A stretch of 28,325 bases of DNA from Physocladia obscura (GCA_027596945.1 JADGJH010000139.1:1-28325), one strand, 5' to 3'; shown: positions 17,977 to 28,325, counted from the first letter of the stretch. Made by a program: numbers and translations. Notes: generated by a model not told the origin, from the sequence alone.

Positions 17977-18282
17977 TTAACTGCACGTGTTTTTAACGTC
18001 TATATTTTTAATACTAAAATTTTGATTGCAAAAATAACTATTCTTTGTACTTATCAGTAATTTCCAAATTTTACTTGGAGTAAATCGCGTTTTACACCCT
18101 AAACAAAGTTTCTGAAACCGCCAATCGCTCCAATAATTGGTTTCAAAATTGCAGAGAATAGTCTTGGTAAATGAAACGGCCGTACTTTCTGCATCAGTTT
18201 GAATGCAGTTTGCTGGCACATCCAACACAGTTTTAGCCGCTTTATTTACGTTTCGTGCCAAAATTTGCACGTCTTTTTGCAT
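17977..18282 (-). CDS. Unassigned 101-codon ORF upstream of PEX11
   Basis: An ATG-started minus-strand frame encodes 101 residues beginning MQKDVQILARNVNKAAKTV, with an amphipathic-looking first part and several Cys later (KLCLGCKTRF). The frame stays open upstream of the ATG as far as an in-frame TAG near 18345. I do not recognise the family. It could be one exon of a small gene on the PEX11 strand or chance. Confidence 0.22.
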   Translation of the reverse strand: MQKDVQILARNVNKAAKTVLDVPANCIQTDAESTAVSFTKTILCNFETNYWSDWRFQKLCLGCKTRFTPSKIWKLLISTKNSYFCNQNFSIKNIDVKNTCS

Positions 18283-19070
18283 GTTTCTGTTTTGATTAAT
18301 ACTGCTGCCACCAATAGAAACACCACTTAAACCAGTTAACTGTTTCTAACATTACCTGGGTTTTAATGGTTACGTTCGCTTCAAGATTTTATGGTTATAC
18401 TGGTGCTGTAGTGACTAACAGTGGCGCTGTGGCTTTAGGTGACGTGTTTGAGTTTATAGTCTATTTTAACAGGGATTACTAGAATTGAATAGAGTTATGA
18501 ATATTGAAATAATTTAAATTGTTAATTGAAATAGTAAGTCAAACCCGTCAAACATTCTCAGCGACAAATTAATATCATTCACAATAATTTGTATCATTGA
18601 CGATGATCTAAAAGAAAAATAGAAAGTTAAATTACATTTCGAAAATTATTTCTTTTCATACAAATAACTACTCAGAAAACTGGGCATAGTTCAAAACATT
18701 ATAGCCATTACTTTCTTTAAAGAGAATTACAGATTACCAACATTAGTAGTGTATAAGAGAGTTTATAATACCTAGATGCCCTCTGTCACATTCAATTAAA
18801 AGTGGACGAAAACATATCCATGATCATTTCGAGATTATTCCAAGCTTGTATGGATAATTTTTAGTTTTTTTTAATTGTATGAAATTGGCGCGAATTTAGT
18901 ATAGAATCTCTGATAAATTTTTGGTTATATAATCTCTTATATTTTCACTATTATTTTTTCAACTTGGGCAATTCAGATTCTAATTTAAAATTTCAAAACG
19001 CAAATCTAAATTAGATAATTTTAAATAATTTTGCTTAAAAAAGGAGGGAAAAAGCTGTAGAAAACTAATT
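18283..19070. other. Intergenic, strongly AT-rich, nothing recognised
   Basis: No reading frame or repeat of note is seen in about 790 bases. Runs of A/T such as taaattttaaataattttgc dominate the right half. Confidence 0.55.
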
Positions 19071-20760
19071 TCACAACTCACAACTTTTGTTTATTGTTTC
19101 ACACATCTTGATAATACGAAATTCCAACTCCTCCCAGATTTTCTTAATTTCCGCTGGGTTGTTTCCAACATTCGAGAAGAATTTGCTTGTTGCTCCAATC
19201 ACATATCCATCAGTTTGGGAAGGCAGCAGAATAATGTTGAGGTATTTTACGATTTGCCAGCATTTTCCGACATGTCTCGACAGTCTTTGGATGACCACTG
19301 AAAGATTTCGATGCTTGCCCCGCATTGAGCTTCTTGGTGACAGGAGCATACCAGAAGTTATCAACAAATGGGTAGGCACTGTCATTCATGTAGAAAATCA
19401 TACATGGTGATGCGACAATTTCAGCATTCATTGGGTTTTTTGACGGATCTTTGTCAGGACATTCAAAGAGAAGGTTTTTCATTCTACAGTGGACCTCACG
19501 AGAACTGAGTAGTTGCTGCTATCATCTTTCTGCTTGACAAAAAAGTTTCCAGAACCGTTGTTATTGTCCCTTTTGCTGCTAGGGTGGCCTCATCCAGGAT
19601 TCCATGTGACAACTTGCCAACAGGGTTTTCTTCCATTGGGTGGGTTCCAAGATGTCTGCTGGCGCAGATTATATGGTTGGTTGCACCGGGTGTTCTGAGA
19701 ATTTTCACGCCCTGCACTTCTGTAGTTTCCACAAATACTACAGGGTGGGCTGCAGCTACAGCTGTTTTCACAGTTACTGTTGTTGTAGCCATTGTTGCCG
19801 AGAGGACTGGAGGGTGTGGTGACAAGAGCGGTGGTATCAGTGGAATTTCCAACCATATTGCACTTGATTTCAAGTAATTTATTTAATAAATTTGTGCAAT
19901 TATTGTAGTTTTGAGAGCATAATAGTGACAGGAAGGATCCATATTTACTGGGGTATAGTTTGTTAATCATGCATGTGCAAAAATGCTTGCGCATTTGCAT
20001 AGGGTACATATTCCATACAATTGGGGTCCATAGCCATTTTCGCTTGGATTTTTGATAGGGTTATATAGTAAGTTGTAATGGTGTCGCTAGCTGATTGTGT
20101 GCAGCTGAGCCAGTTTTTTACTACCGAGTTTTTGTCCTCCAAGGGATTGTTGTAGAAGGATTGGATTTGTCACATGACTGTTTGAGCAGAGTTAGTTGAA
20201 AAATTAATAGTTTCAGAAAAGTCATCTGTTAGTTATTGCTTAATGATATATTTTGCAGTAATGCTTTGTTCAGGGTTTCCACGGCAAACTTTTTTGGCGC
20301 CTTCAATAACATTGTCGCCCATAAGCTTAAGACAGAAGGGCTTGTTTGGGTCATTTTTGTCATTAAATACTGCAGTGCCTTCGTATTTGGGTCATTTGCA
20401 GTCACGTGATTGAAAATCCATTTGTTAATTTCTTGATTGTGAGTGAGGGGGTTAAGTACAATAGTGTAGTGTGTCTGACTTTATTAATGGTTAAAATTTT
20501 GAGAAGTTCCTGCTTCCATTTGGGGAAGTCTGTAATGTTGTTGATGCCAAGTGGGGTTTTTGTGTTGTAGATTCTTTAAGACATTTTTTGATTGTTTTGA
20601 TATTTTTAAGAGCAACTAAATGGTAGCTGAATAAGCTGTGTATACTGTTCGCATTTTTGCGGTAATATAATAACTGCAAGTGGTTGTAGGCAAGGTTTTC
20701 TGAAGTGCTTGACAATTGTATGGAAAGCTTCCCAAAAAATTTTATTTTTATTTTGTTTGT
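19071..20760 (-). pseudogene. Decayed coding sequence resembling retroelement gag/protease
   Basis: Minus-strand protein-like text switches frame and is broken by several stops. From the right: LASTTLQTSPNGSRNF overlaps another frame reading GINNITDFPKWKQELLKIL (about 20555-20500), a pattern like the start of Ty1/copia gag proteins. Next come AVFNDKNDPNKPFCLKLMGD and CRGNPEQSITAKYIIKQ followed by a TAA, then a 92-codon frame including DPNCMEYVPYANAQAFLHM. Around 19820-19740 a Cys-rich frame (CENSCSCSPPCSICGNY) overlaps one reading VKILRTPGATNHIICAS, which could recall the DSGATNHI motif of copia proteases. Downstream, 19482-19213 is open for 90 codons. The assignment is tentative; that the region is dead coding DNA is clearer than its class. 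CpG is reduced but not absent. Confidence 0.35.
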
Positions 20761-21192
20761 TTGTTTTGTTTCTTAGCTTGCGATGAAATTAAGCGCAAGG
20801 GGTAGTTTCAAATTGTTTAGCTATCTTAAAGACTCTTAATTTGTTAGAGATCCAGTGGTCGATGCGAGGAGATGCGTTTATTTAAAGATCGCAAGCGACA
20901 ATATTTTAAGGATAAAAAATCTCTCTTTATTGACAATTTTTTTTTCCTCGATTTGAGTTATAGTAGCTCCGTGTAGCTCCAACAGAATATATTCAGAAAA
21001 TCACCAAAATACGCGCAACAATCTTAGGCCGAATTACCCCAATGTTACTCATTTTTTAATTATTTGAATAAATTTTGGAAATTGACAAGGAACAATTGTG
21101 AAAAGAAATGAGTTCGAAAATAAAGATGTAATAATGGAGGTGAAATATTTTCTGTTTTGAACTTCTCATTTTTTTCTGTTTTTCCAAATCAA
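20761..21192. other. Intergenic, upstream of the ferredoxin fusion gene
   Basis: No coding sequence is supported. An ATG at 21134 opens a nine-codon frame (ending at a TGA) in the likely 5' leader, a possible short upstream ORF. The true start of the next gene is taken as 21193. Confidence 0.5.
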
Positions 21193-22937
21193 ATGCTGTT
21201 GGAGTCAACAAGGATTGCAATATCAGCTACACGTGTGATTTATAGCGCCATCAGTATCGGAGAAATCAATTTGCATTCTCGAATTCTCCGATGCAATATT
21301 CGTGCCGTTCCATTTTCGTCCGAATGCTGTACGCCAATAAATCAAAAAACAAATCAAGCAGAAAAGCAAACACAATCCCAACTAAGGCCAATCGAACTAT
21401 CTAAATTCAACTACATCCAACACCTCCTCGTATTATCTCCAGCTCACTCGATTCAATCAGAGTGGCCAAAGAAAATTGAGGCCGACCCGTACATTTCCAA
21501 ACTCAACGAGGCCACAGCAATCTTATCAAATCTCAAAATCACAGCGTCAACAACAATATCATCATCACCACCACCATCTCCATCGGCAATTGCACCTCTT
21601 CAATTCCAATCCCAATCCGAATCTGCACGCGACATTCTCGTATTCCCCGACATGCTACACTTTAAAAATGTGTGCCCACAATCGTTTGACGTCCTTGTGA
21701 AACATCTTGTTGAATCACGACTCGGTGTTTTTAATGCGTCAACTGCTTCATCTGATATTGCCGTTGACACGTGCACTGGGACACACCACCTGCTCGTGTG
21801 TACGCACGCGTCTCGCGATGTTCGATGCGGTGCATTGGGTTACCGCCTTATTTCTGCATTGGCTGATGTTCTTGGACCGCGTAAAGATGTTGTTGTACAT
21901 GAGTCGTCGCATGTTGGAGGCCACGCATGGGCTGCGAATTTGATTGCATATCCGCGTGGCGATTGGTATGGAAATCTTGCACAAAGTGGTGAGACTGCTG
22001 TACCAGATGCGCGTGCTCTTGTGGATGCTGTAGACACTGGCGTCGTGTTTTGGGAAAAATGGAGGGGTCGTATTGGATTGGATGAAGCTGTTATGAAACG
22101 AATGGTTGCAGCTAAAAAGGAACTCGATAAAGATGCAAAAGAGGCTGGCAGTTGTTGTAGCGGTGACATTTCTGCAGAACCCGCAAGTGGTAGAAAAACT
22201 GACCATGTAGGTGTTGCTGAGAAGAAGCAGCAAACAATCAAAGTTACGTATGTTCTTCAAAACGGTCAGCGAATAGTTGTGGATGCAGAACTGTCAGAGT
22301 TTACACCGGCAGATCCAGAAAATCCATACTTTCCATCAACTGCAGCCGATACACGCGTACCTATAACTGCAACAACAGCGAACACTCCTCTCACAATAAC
22401 TCCAAACATTCACGAGAAAGAGGTGTCGGCGTTGCTTTCAAAAGAAGCAGATGAAATTGAACTAACATTTGTGTTGGGAAACGGACCCAAAGCTGAACGG
22501 CGACTAGTTCGACCCAAAATTGGTCAAAGTCTTCTTGATGTGGCCAAAGACGCAAATATTCCAACTATAGAAGGTGTTTGCGGTGGAAATATGGAATGCG
22601 CAACATGCCATGTTATCGGTTAGGACCCTGTTGTCTTCTGTTTGTTGCCGTGTTTCGTTTTCTGGTTTAAAATCCTGAAATTAAATTCTTTAGTTCATGA
22701 CAATCACTTTACGCGTCTTCCACCACCATCAGAAGGCGAAGAAGATATGCTAGAATACGCAATAGGCAGAAAAGATTGGTATATTTGTATTATTATTATT
22801 TTGGTTCATTTTATAGTTTTTTTCTGATGAAAATAATTTTCAGCTCCAGGTTGGCGTGTCAACTAAAAGTAAGCAAAGAAATGGATGGAATGGAATTCCG
22901 CATACATATTCCTGCATCGGGCGAAATTTTTGTTTGA
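21193..22937 (+). CDS. Apd1/Aim32-type bis-His [2Fe-2S] domain fused to an adrenodoxin-type [2Fe-2S] ferredoxin
   Basis: Three exons (21193-22618, 22694-22778, 22844-22937) join to 534 residues. The N-terminal part is a sucrase/ferredoxin-like (Apd1/Aim32) thioredoxin-fold domain: HLLVCTHASRDVRCGALGYR gives C203 and C212, and SSHVGGHAWAANLIAYPRGD gives H240 and H244. This is the 2-Cys/2-His ligand set of the non-Rieske [2Fe-2S] proteins Apd1 and Aim32. WRGRIGL follows. The C-terminal part is a vertebrate-type ferredoxin: CGGNMECATC gives C463-x5-C469-x2-C472, then LPPPSEGEEDMLEYA and C509 in SRLACQLKV. The 46-residue C463-C509 span equals that of adrenodoxin. The N-terminus (MLLESTRIAISATRVIY) is rich in Arg/Ser and low in acids, fitting a mitochondrial presequence. 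Both ligand sets are intact, so one chain should carry two clusters. The electron partner is unknown. Confidence 0.88.
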
Positions 22938-23772
22938 TGTAAAGGAAATAAAAAATAATGCAAAGCTTAATTCTTCTCTTCTGCTTTGAATATGGAATTC
23001 TTTTTCCTTAAATTGAAGATTTAAAATTCAAACCAAATGTTTATAGCAAAATCCTCTTCTTTAACTTTCTTTAATTGACAAACAAAAATGAATCCACTTA
23101 ACGATCCGAAAGAAATTTGAATTTGAAGAATGAAGAGATTTTCAAAAATATCTACCACTCTTAATACCAAAAACCCAAACAGTATACAAGTGATAGAATA
23201 TATTAGCAAAGGAGTATAGGAACAGATAACAACCTATCAAAGGCCATTGAGCCAATCATTGTATTTCAAAGCGGAAATGCTTTGCTTGCTTCTTGAAGCC
23301 AGTTGGTGTTTTGGTGGCATAAGATGTGACAGCAATATTTTTGACATCAATTGTATGGATTGTTGGACAATTTTTTGTAAGTAATTGAATTCCTTTATAT
23401 GTGCCTATTTTCTGGAGGTAGTTGCCATGATTGTGGCCGCAAGTAGAAAGTGGCAGTGGAAGTTGAAGGTGACCTGTTTGGTCATTACTGCAGCAGCCAA
23501 AGCTGTTTGTAACTATTAAAGGAACATGTAATCTCTGATGTTCTTGTTGATTTTTGCTTTATGTAAATGCGTCAGCTCACAAGCCAAATCCATTAACAGA
23601 AAAAAGATTTCAGTTGCCAGCAGCAAAGGCAGATATTATTGATCAGATTTAGGATGAAGTGGAGCCTGAATTTTTTAAGATTCTTTGATTGAGTGCAAAG
23701 GATAAATTAGAAAAGTGCGTTAGGTTGAAAGGCGGCTGCAAATATTTGAGTTTATTATTTTCTGGGTGAGAA
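22938..23772. other. Intergenic with a degraded open frame
   Basis: The left 300 bases are AT-rich with nothing recognised. The right part holds a minus-strand frame without a start (see the separate entry) and, just before the next ATG on the plus strand, a coherent but stop-broken reading (FQLPAAKADIIDQI, then stop, then DEVEPEFFKIL). Both look like pieces of old mobile or gene sequence. Confidence 0.4.
23256..23558 (-). pseudogene. Unassigned 100-codon open frame without a start codon
   Basis: A minus-strand frame is open from 23558 to a TGA at 23256-23258. It reads like real protein (LIVTNSFGCCSNDQTGHLQL, STCGHNHGNYLQKIGTYKG, TPTGFKKQAKHFRF) with Cys/His pairs that could bind zinc. It lacks an ATG near its start, is CpG-poor like the transposon remnants, and has a TGA at its end. 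It is probably a fragment of a mobile element; the family is not recognised. Confidence 0.3.
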
Positions 23773-25614
23773 ATGGAAGGAAACACAAAGAATGATTTGA
23801 CGACGAAAGACGGGCAGTTTATTGAGTTTCGGCGACGCGGCTTCTTGGATGCGACGCGCAAACACGCCGCGCATCAGTTTGTTGACGGTGCGGATGGCGC
23901 TGCGCTCCAAACGCGTATCGTCAAAGTCATTGACGAAACCCTCACGAAGTTAACCCAACAGCAATCTCAGTCACAATTCCAGTCGCGGGAAGCGCTCGTG
24001 CTTCTTCTTTCCGATGCTGTCGAAGCGTATGTGATCAATCCGCATTACTTTTATGCATATTAAATGCATAATGAATTATTGTAACCTGAATTCCGATATC
24101 CCTCTAGCTCAGTCATGCTTCCTCTTAAACGCGATCTTGGCTCTTTTCTTGCTCGCGAGTCCGTCTCTAGTTTTATCCAGGAAAAACTGCGCTCTCTTCA
24201 CACACCGCAAACCGCAACGCTCGCAAACAGTGCAATCAAACCTGACGCGAATTTGCAAAACATGTCTGACCCTTCCCCACAAAATCGTGAACGTATCGAC
24301 GATATTAATAATACAGCAAGCTTGTCCGTCAATGGCTTTACTCAATCTTCATTAATTGACGAATCTGCAGCTCAAAAACGAAAAAATGATTACGAAAGCG
24401 AAACAAATAAAGGCTCGATTCCCTTTGTATATTCGGAACTACTTGACGGTTGTACTGATGCTGATAATCACGGCTCTGTAATTAGCAAACGAAGGAATGT
24501 TTCGATAGAAACAGTAAATGATGGAAAACCAGAATTCACCATGATAAACAGTCAGCCAGATTTGCTGTATTCTAATCGCTCATCAAATGAGAGTAATTCT
24601 AAAGCTAAAAATCTTATTGAAAATGAAAAACTCGATATCGTTAGACAAACACCAGAGATGGAGCATGGTGTTTTATCAATAAGTTCATTAACTTATCACG
24701 CATCGCAGTCAATGCCGCAAATATTTTCTGCAATGAAAAATTCACTATTTACTCCTCGCGTCGAAAAAGAAGGCCATGATGTGATGAAAATTGCAGAATC
24801 TGGCGAACTCTTGGATACAACGAAGCAATTTGGAAAAGATACGGTTTCAGAAAATACAACTATTGCTACAGCTATTTCAGAACCAAACTTGGAACATAAA
24901 CTTTCTTTGTCAAAAGAAAAATCATCTTTAGCTACCAAATCGGAAGAAGGAGAAGAATCACGCGGCGCAAACATGTATTTCCTTTGTTTTCTCATTTTTC
25001 CTTCTTAATTTGCTGCAACGTAAAACTAACGAAAAAAATAAAATAAAATAAAATAAAAAAATAGAAAAGAATCAAACCCACAGACAATCATCAATCAGCC
25101 AACAAACTTTACAAACATAGACTCTAAAATCAACAAATTGAAACAAATTTCTAAAAAGTCATCCACAACAGCCAATTCTCCAGCATATGAGGAAAAAAGC
25201 TCAAATTCACCAAAATATGCTTCCTCTTCTTCAGCTACAGCCAATCCTCACAACAACGACACTCAAAAACTCGCAGCGTCATCATCTAAAATGACTATGC
25301 CAACCACAAAACTCAAAGATTCGAAAAAACCTGGTCGCGCTGACACTGATGAAAAATTAGCTGGACTAAAAACAAAAACAGCAGAACAACAGCAGCAAAA
25401 GTCGTCTACGTCGTTAGTGGGAGCTTCAGTCGCGGCAGGAAAAAAACCCAGTGGTTCGATAATCGATGAAGTTGTTTTACCAGCCAAACTCAGCGGGTGT
25501 CGATGTGAATGTTGCAAAAAATTCAGACAGGGGTGTGATAAGATGCTGCCACGTTGTTCGCGGTGCATTCACTACTCTAGAGAATGCGTTTACTTGCAAG
25601 GAAAAAATGAGTAA
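23773..25614 (+). CDS. Shg1/BOD1-like N-terminal domain joined to a C-terminal Zn(II)2Cys6 cluster
   Basis: Three exons (23773-24026, 24108-24974, 25065-25614) join to 556 residues. Residues about 17-95 fit the Shg1 (COMPASS subunit)/BOD1 domain: FRRRGFLDATRKHAAHQFVD, then TRIVKVIDETLTKL, then a helix REALVLLLSDAVEA continuing across the first splice into LPLKRDLGSFLA. Shg1 belongs to the Set1 histone H3K4 methyltransferase complex. The middle (about 130-510) is Ser/Lys/Glu-rich and probably disordered. The last 40 residues hold a complete fungal binuclear zinc cluster: C521-x2-C524-x6-C531-x6-C538-x2-C541-x6-C548, within KFRQGCDKMLPRCSRC and ending 8 residues before the stop. Zn2Cys6 domains bind DNA and are usually N-terminal. 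The third exon depends on a phase-2 intron at 24975-25064 whose frame fits only the acceptor at 25063-25064. A nuclear chromatin or transcription role is inferred. Confidence 0.75.
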
Positions 25615-26836
25615 AAACATAAATGTGGAAAAAAACGGAGTGACAGCAATTGAAAGAAGTGATTTGTTAATTGTTCATTTTTTTTAAAAACTTTTGTTGA
25701 TGTAAACACGTGTTTCTCGTTTTAGTACTGGATATGATAATACGTTACATATTAACAATTTCCACAAACATTTGTCAATCCGTCATCACAACCTATGCTT
25801 GCCCAAAAATAGTCTTAAATTCACAATTCCTGAAATCCCCAATTTTAATCAACCGTCTGGTTTTGTTTTGATTGACGCTTCTACCACCGATAACCACAGT
25901 ATCGCATGCATGGCAAATATACTGCCATCAAAACTTTCCCCTACCCATTACCACACAAACAGAAAATTTTAGTTTGATTGTATAATATCTAAACAAAATA
26001 CTCTTTCTCAATTAACACCATCTCCAAACTGCAAGCATGTTTACTAAAGCATTCAGCTGCTTCACAATTGTTTAACACACGAACTATTAGCTTCCTTTCC
26101 TACAAGAACCTCTCGACATCCTGCCTTCCGAATTGTTGACTTCGCTGAATTTATATTTTATTTATTGTACTTCACAAACTTACACTATAATTGGAACACT
26201 TATTTCACACTCTGTGAAGATACGTTTTTTTCTGAATCAGTGAAGACTCTGTTCTATTCTATAAAAATAGTATCTCCGTGCACTTCCGTAAACTCAAATT
26301 TCTATCTCCTTCCAGACAGCTACTTGATATATTGTTGTTCTAAAACATGAAAATTGCAGCTTTGAAGTCCTTATTTTAATAATGTCAGCTTTGAAAAAAG
26401 AAATATCCGACCTAGCAGCAAGAAATTGTAATTAAATTAAATTAATTATCGAAAAATATTTAAAATAATATTTAAATTCAATTTATGTCATGATATTCAC
26501 TCTTCATTTTTGTGAACAATATATTTTCTTGGTCACTTTCTCACTTTCCACTTTCCGCAGCAATGAAATTAATAAAATAATATTCCACTTAATCAAATCA
26601 TACTTATTTGACGGCAGGGGGGTATAGACGGTTTTCTGAGTGTCTCCAGTACCAACAGTATACTACACTGCAGTAGTTCATCGACAAAAATTGGAGACTG
26701 AAGCAACTACAAAGTCGATAAAATATAGAGCAAATCGAAAGCATCATGATTGTAACAATTAATTCAGTGCTCATGCCTTAATAACAAATTCAATCTTTCA
26801 TTCCAAAAATTACGTTTCCAAATTGGAATAATTGGA
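25615..26836. other. Intergenic, upstream of the chitinase gene
   Basis: About 1.2 kb without a supported gene. Short frames are present but show no family resemblance. The stretch 26400-26500 is extremely AT-rich. The 3' end of the Shg1-like gene and the promoter of the chitinase gene must both lie here. Confidence 0.55.
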
Positions 26837-28309
26837 ATGCCTGCCGCCAGAGAATCGCAGCTTAGGCCCAAGTCGCACAAGAAAACTTTTATTATAGTCG
26901 CTACTGTTATTGTTGTTGTTGCCGTTGCGGGTGGTTTGGCCGGATACTTTGTGACGAAGAACAACAATAATAGTAACAGCAGCTCCAGCGCCTCATCAAG
27001 CTCGCCAAGCGCAACTACAACCTCATCCACTTCATCAAATAAAACAGCAACACCAACAGCTGGAAAGCACTTTTTTGGCTACTGGGGACAGAGTGCTGTT
27101 GGTACTGACCTATTATTGATTATGCAAACTTGTTCTATAATCATCTCTTACTATTTCTTCAGGTAATGATGTCGGCCCGCTCGGTCTTGGGACACGGCCA
27201 ATCGATAATGATCAGCAGCAGTACAGTCTCGCAAGCTATTGCGATCTTGAGTATTACCAGACAATGAACTTAGCCTTTCTGTATGCGTTTGGAGGCGGCG
27301 ACGGACACTGGGCACTCGATCTTTCTTCACTGGGTAGATACCATGTTTATCCTAACGGAACAAGTTCGACGGAGCTTAACGGCGACCCTATTGATGTAAC
27401 AAACATGACTGTGTCACGTGGTTGAAATTTAACCAAAGAAAATTTCTTGTAAAAACGCAGGCATCGGTTTTCACGCAAGTCGGGAATAATATTACTTACT
27501 GCCAATCAAAAGGAATCAAAGTTATTCTGTCGATTGGCGGCGACATGCATTCTCCATATTCTTTCATTCAAGGCGATGGTGCATTGTATGGCAAAATCTT
27601 TTACGATGCGTTCTTGGGCGGTAACGGCGCGCACCGTCCATTCGGCTCTGCCGTTCTCGACGGCCTCGAACTTGATATCGAAAAAACTGACACGTACTAT
27701 ACACAAGAAATGATTTCATTGATAGAAACAGTTAAAGCCCTGAATTCCAAAGTCATTTTCTCCGCCGTTCCGCAATGTTTCCTGAATGGTATCAACGAGG
27801 ACTTAAATACTGGGCCTGTCATCAAATCGAATCCCGAATTTTTTGATTACATTGTTATACAGTATTACAATAACCCTTCATGCTCATACCCCTTTGGTTT
27901 CAATTTTGGCATTTGGACAAACGTTACCAGTGTGCCACTTGTGATTGGACTTGCCGGAGACCCCACATCTGCAATCACGGGGGGGTTTTTGAATGCGGGA
28001 CAATTGCAAGCAGTGGTTGATATGGTCTGGAACAATACGCAATTCTTGGGAATGTCTGTGTATGACGTTTCGTCATCAAATCCATGGTTTTCAAATTACT
28101 CGTCAATCATGCGAAACGCATTAAATGGAGAGATTGTGGGCAGTGGGTATCCACCGCAGGGTGCTTTCACAACGGAGCAACAGTATGCCGCAAGATGTGC
28201 GGGTACATGGAATTACGCGAATGAAACATGCAATTTAGTAACATGCCAGCCAGATGGAAGCTGCACAGACACCACACAATATTGCTTCAACTTTTTGTCT
28301 GCATGTTAG
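26837..28309 (+). CDS. GH18 chitinase (class III type) with N-terminal membrane anchor
   Basis: Three exons (26837-27101, 27163-27410, 27461-28309) join to 453 residues. GH18 chitinases hydrolyse chitin, here probably in wall remodelling. Residues 1-16 are basic and followed by a hydrophobic segment 17-39 (FIIVATVIVVVAVAGGLAGY), a signal anchor that would put the enzyme outside the plasma membrane. A Ser/Thr/Asn-rich stalk leads to the catalytic barrel at about residue 77 (FFGYWGQS). Family marks are LSIGGD (194-199), the active-site strand LDGLELDIEK with catalytic E245, and IVIQYYNNPSC. The strand motif is DxxExDxE instead of the usual DxxDxDxE (E241 for D), a conservative change near the catalytic acid. 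The C-terminus is Cys-rich (CNLVTCQPDGSCTDTTQYC). The phase-0 donor GTGTCA at 27411 is weak, so the second intron is the least certain part. Confidence 0.87.
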
Positions 28310-28325
28310 ATGAAGTGAATGGAAT

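Noticed and set aside
21748..22241. Minus-strand frames of 133-170 codons opposite the ferredoxin fusion
   Set aside because: The plus-strand product has two sets of cluster ligands and correct spacing; the reverse frames are composition shadows.

Overview
The window reads as nuclear DNA of a fungus, most likely an early-diverging, chytrid-like one (inference). The support is short GT-AG introns (mostly 45-90 nt), AT-rich intergenic DNA, a fungal Zn(II)2Cys6 cluster, a GH18 chitinase, PEX11, an HBS1/Ski7-type GTPase, a JMJD6-type hydroxylase and an Apd1/Aim32-type ferredoxin, all next to decayed DNA transposons. Seven spliced gene models close in frame with consensus splice sites, and their residue numbers below come from those models.

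Layout. 1-4600: remains of a large transposon-like gene. It starts with a tandem array of exon+intron units with near-identical 59-nt introns. A DDE-type transposase region follows, read in one frame into a DEDD 3'-5' exonuclease domain, then a Cys-rich tail. A pyrimidine tract lies at 4639-4780. 5239-7257 (-): JMJD6-like JmjC hydroxylase. 7293-11083 (+): 13-exon HBS1-family GTPase, with only 35 bp between the two divergent start codons. 11876-13718: decayed PIF/Harbinger-like element with a Myb/SANT-like ORF (-) and a DDE transposase (+). 14083-15073 (+): vWA-domain protein. 16326-17822 (-): PEX11 with a long N-terminal extension. 19071-20760 (-): decayed retroelement-like coding sequence. 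21193-22937 (+): fusion of an Apd1/Aim32 bis-His [2Fe-2S] domain to an adrenodoxin-type [2Fe-2S] ferredoxin. 23773-25614 (+): fusion of a Shg1/BOD1-like domain to a C-terminal Zn2Cys6 cluster. 26837-28309 (+): membrane-anchored GH18 chitinase.

The most notable points are: (1) the two-cluster ferredoxin fusion; (2) the Shg1-Zn2Cys6 fusion; (3) the in-phase tandem exon-intron array; (4) a 3'-5' exonuclease apparently lodged inside a DDE transposase; (5) almost complete CpG loss confined to the two transposon regions, with a sharp left edge inside the exon-intron array and with TGA as the only stop in the main frames of the first element, as expected from CpG deamination; (6) an HBS1 gene whose fifth intron, if retained, would give a GTPase-less, Ski7-like protein.

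The genes are not an operon. They are independent eukaryotic housekeeping or regulatory genes separated by intergenic DNA and dead mobile elements. No tRNA, rRNA or CRISPR array was recognised.
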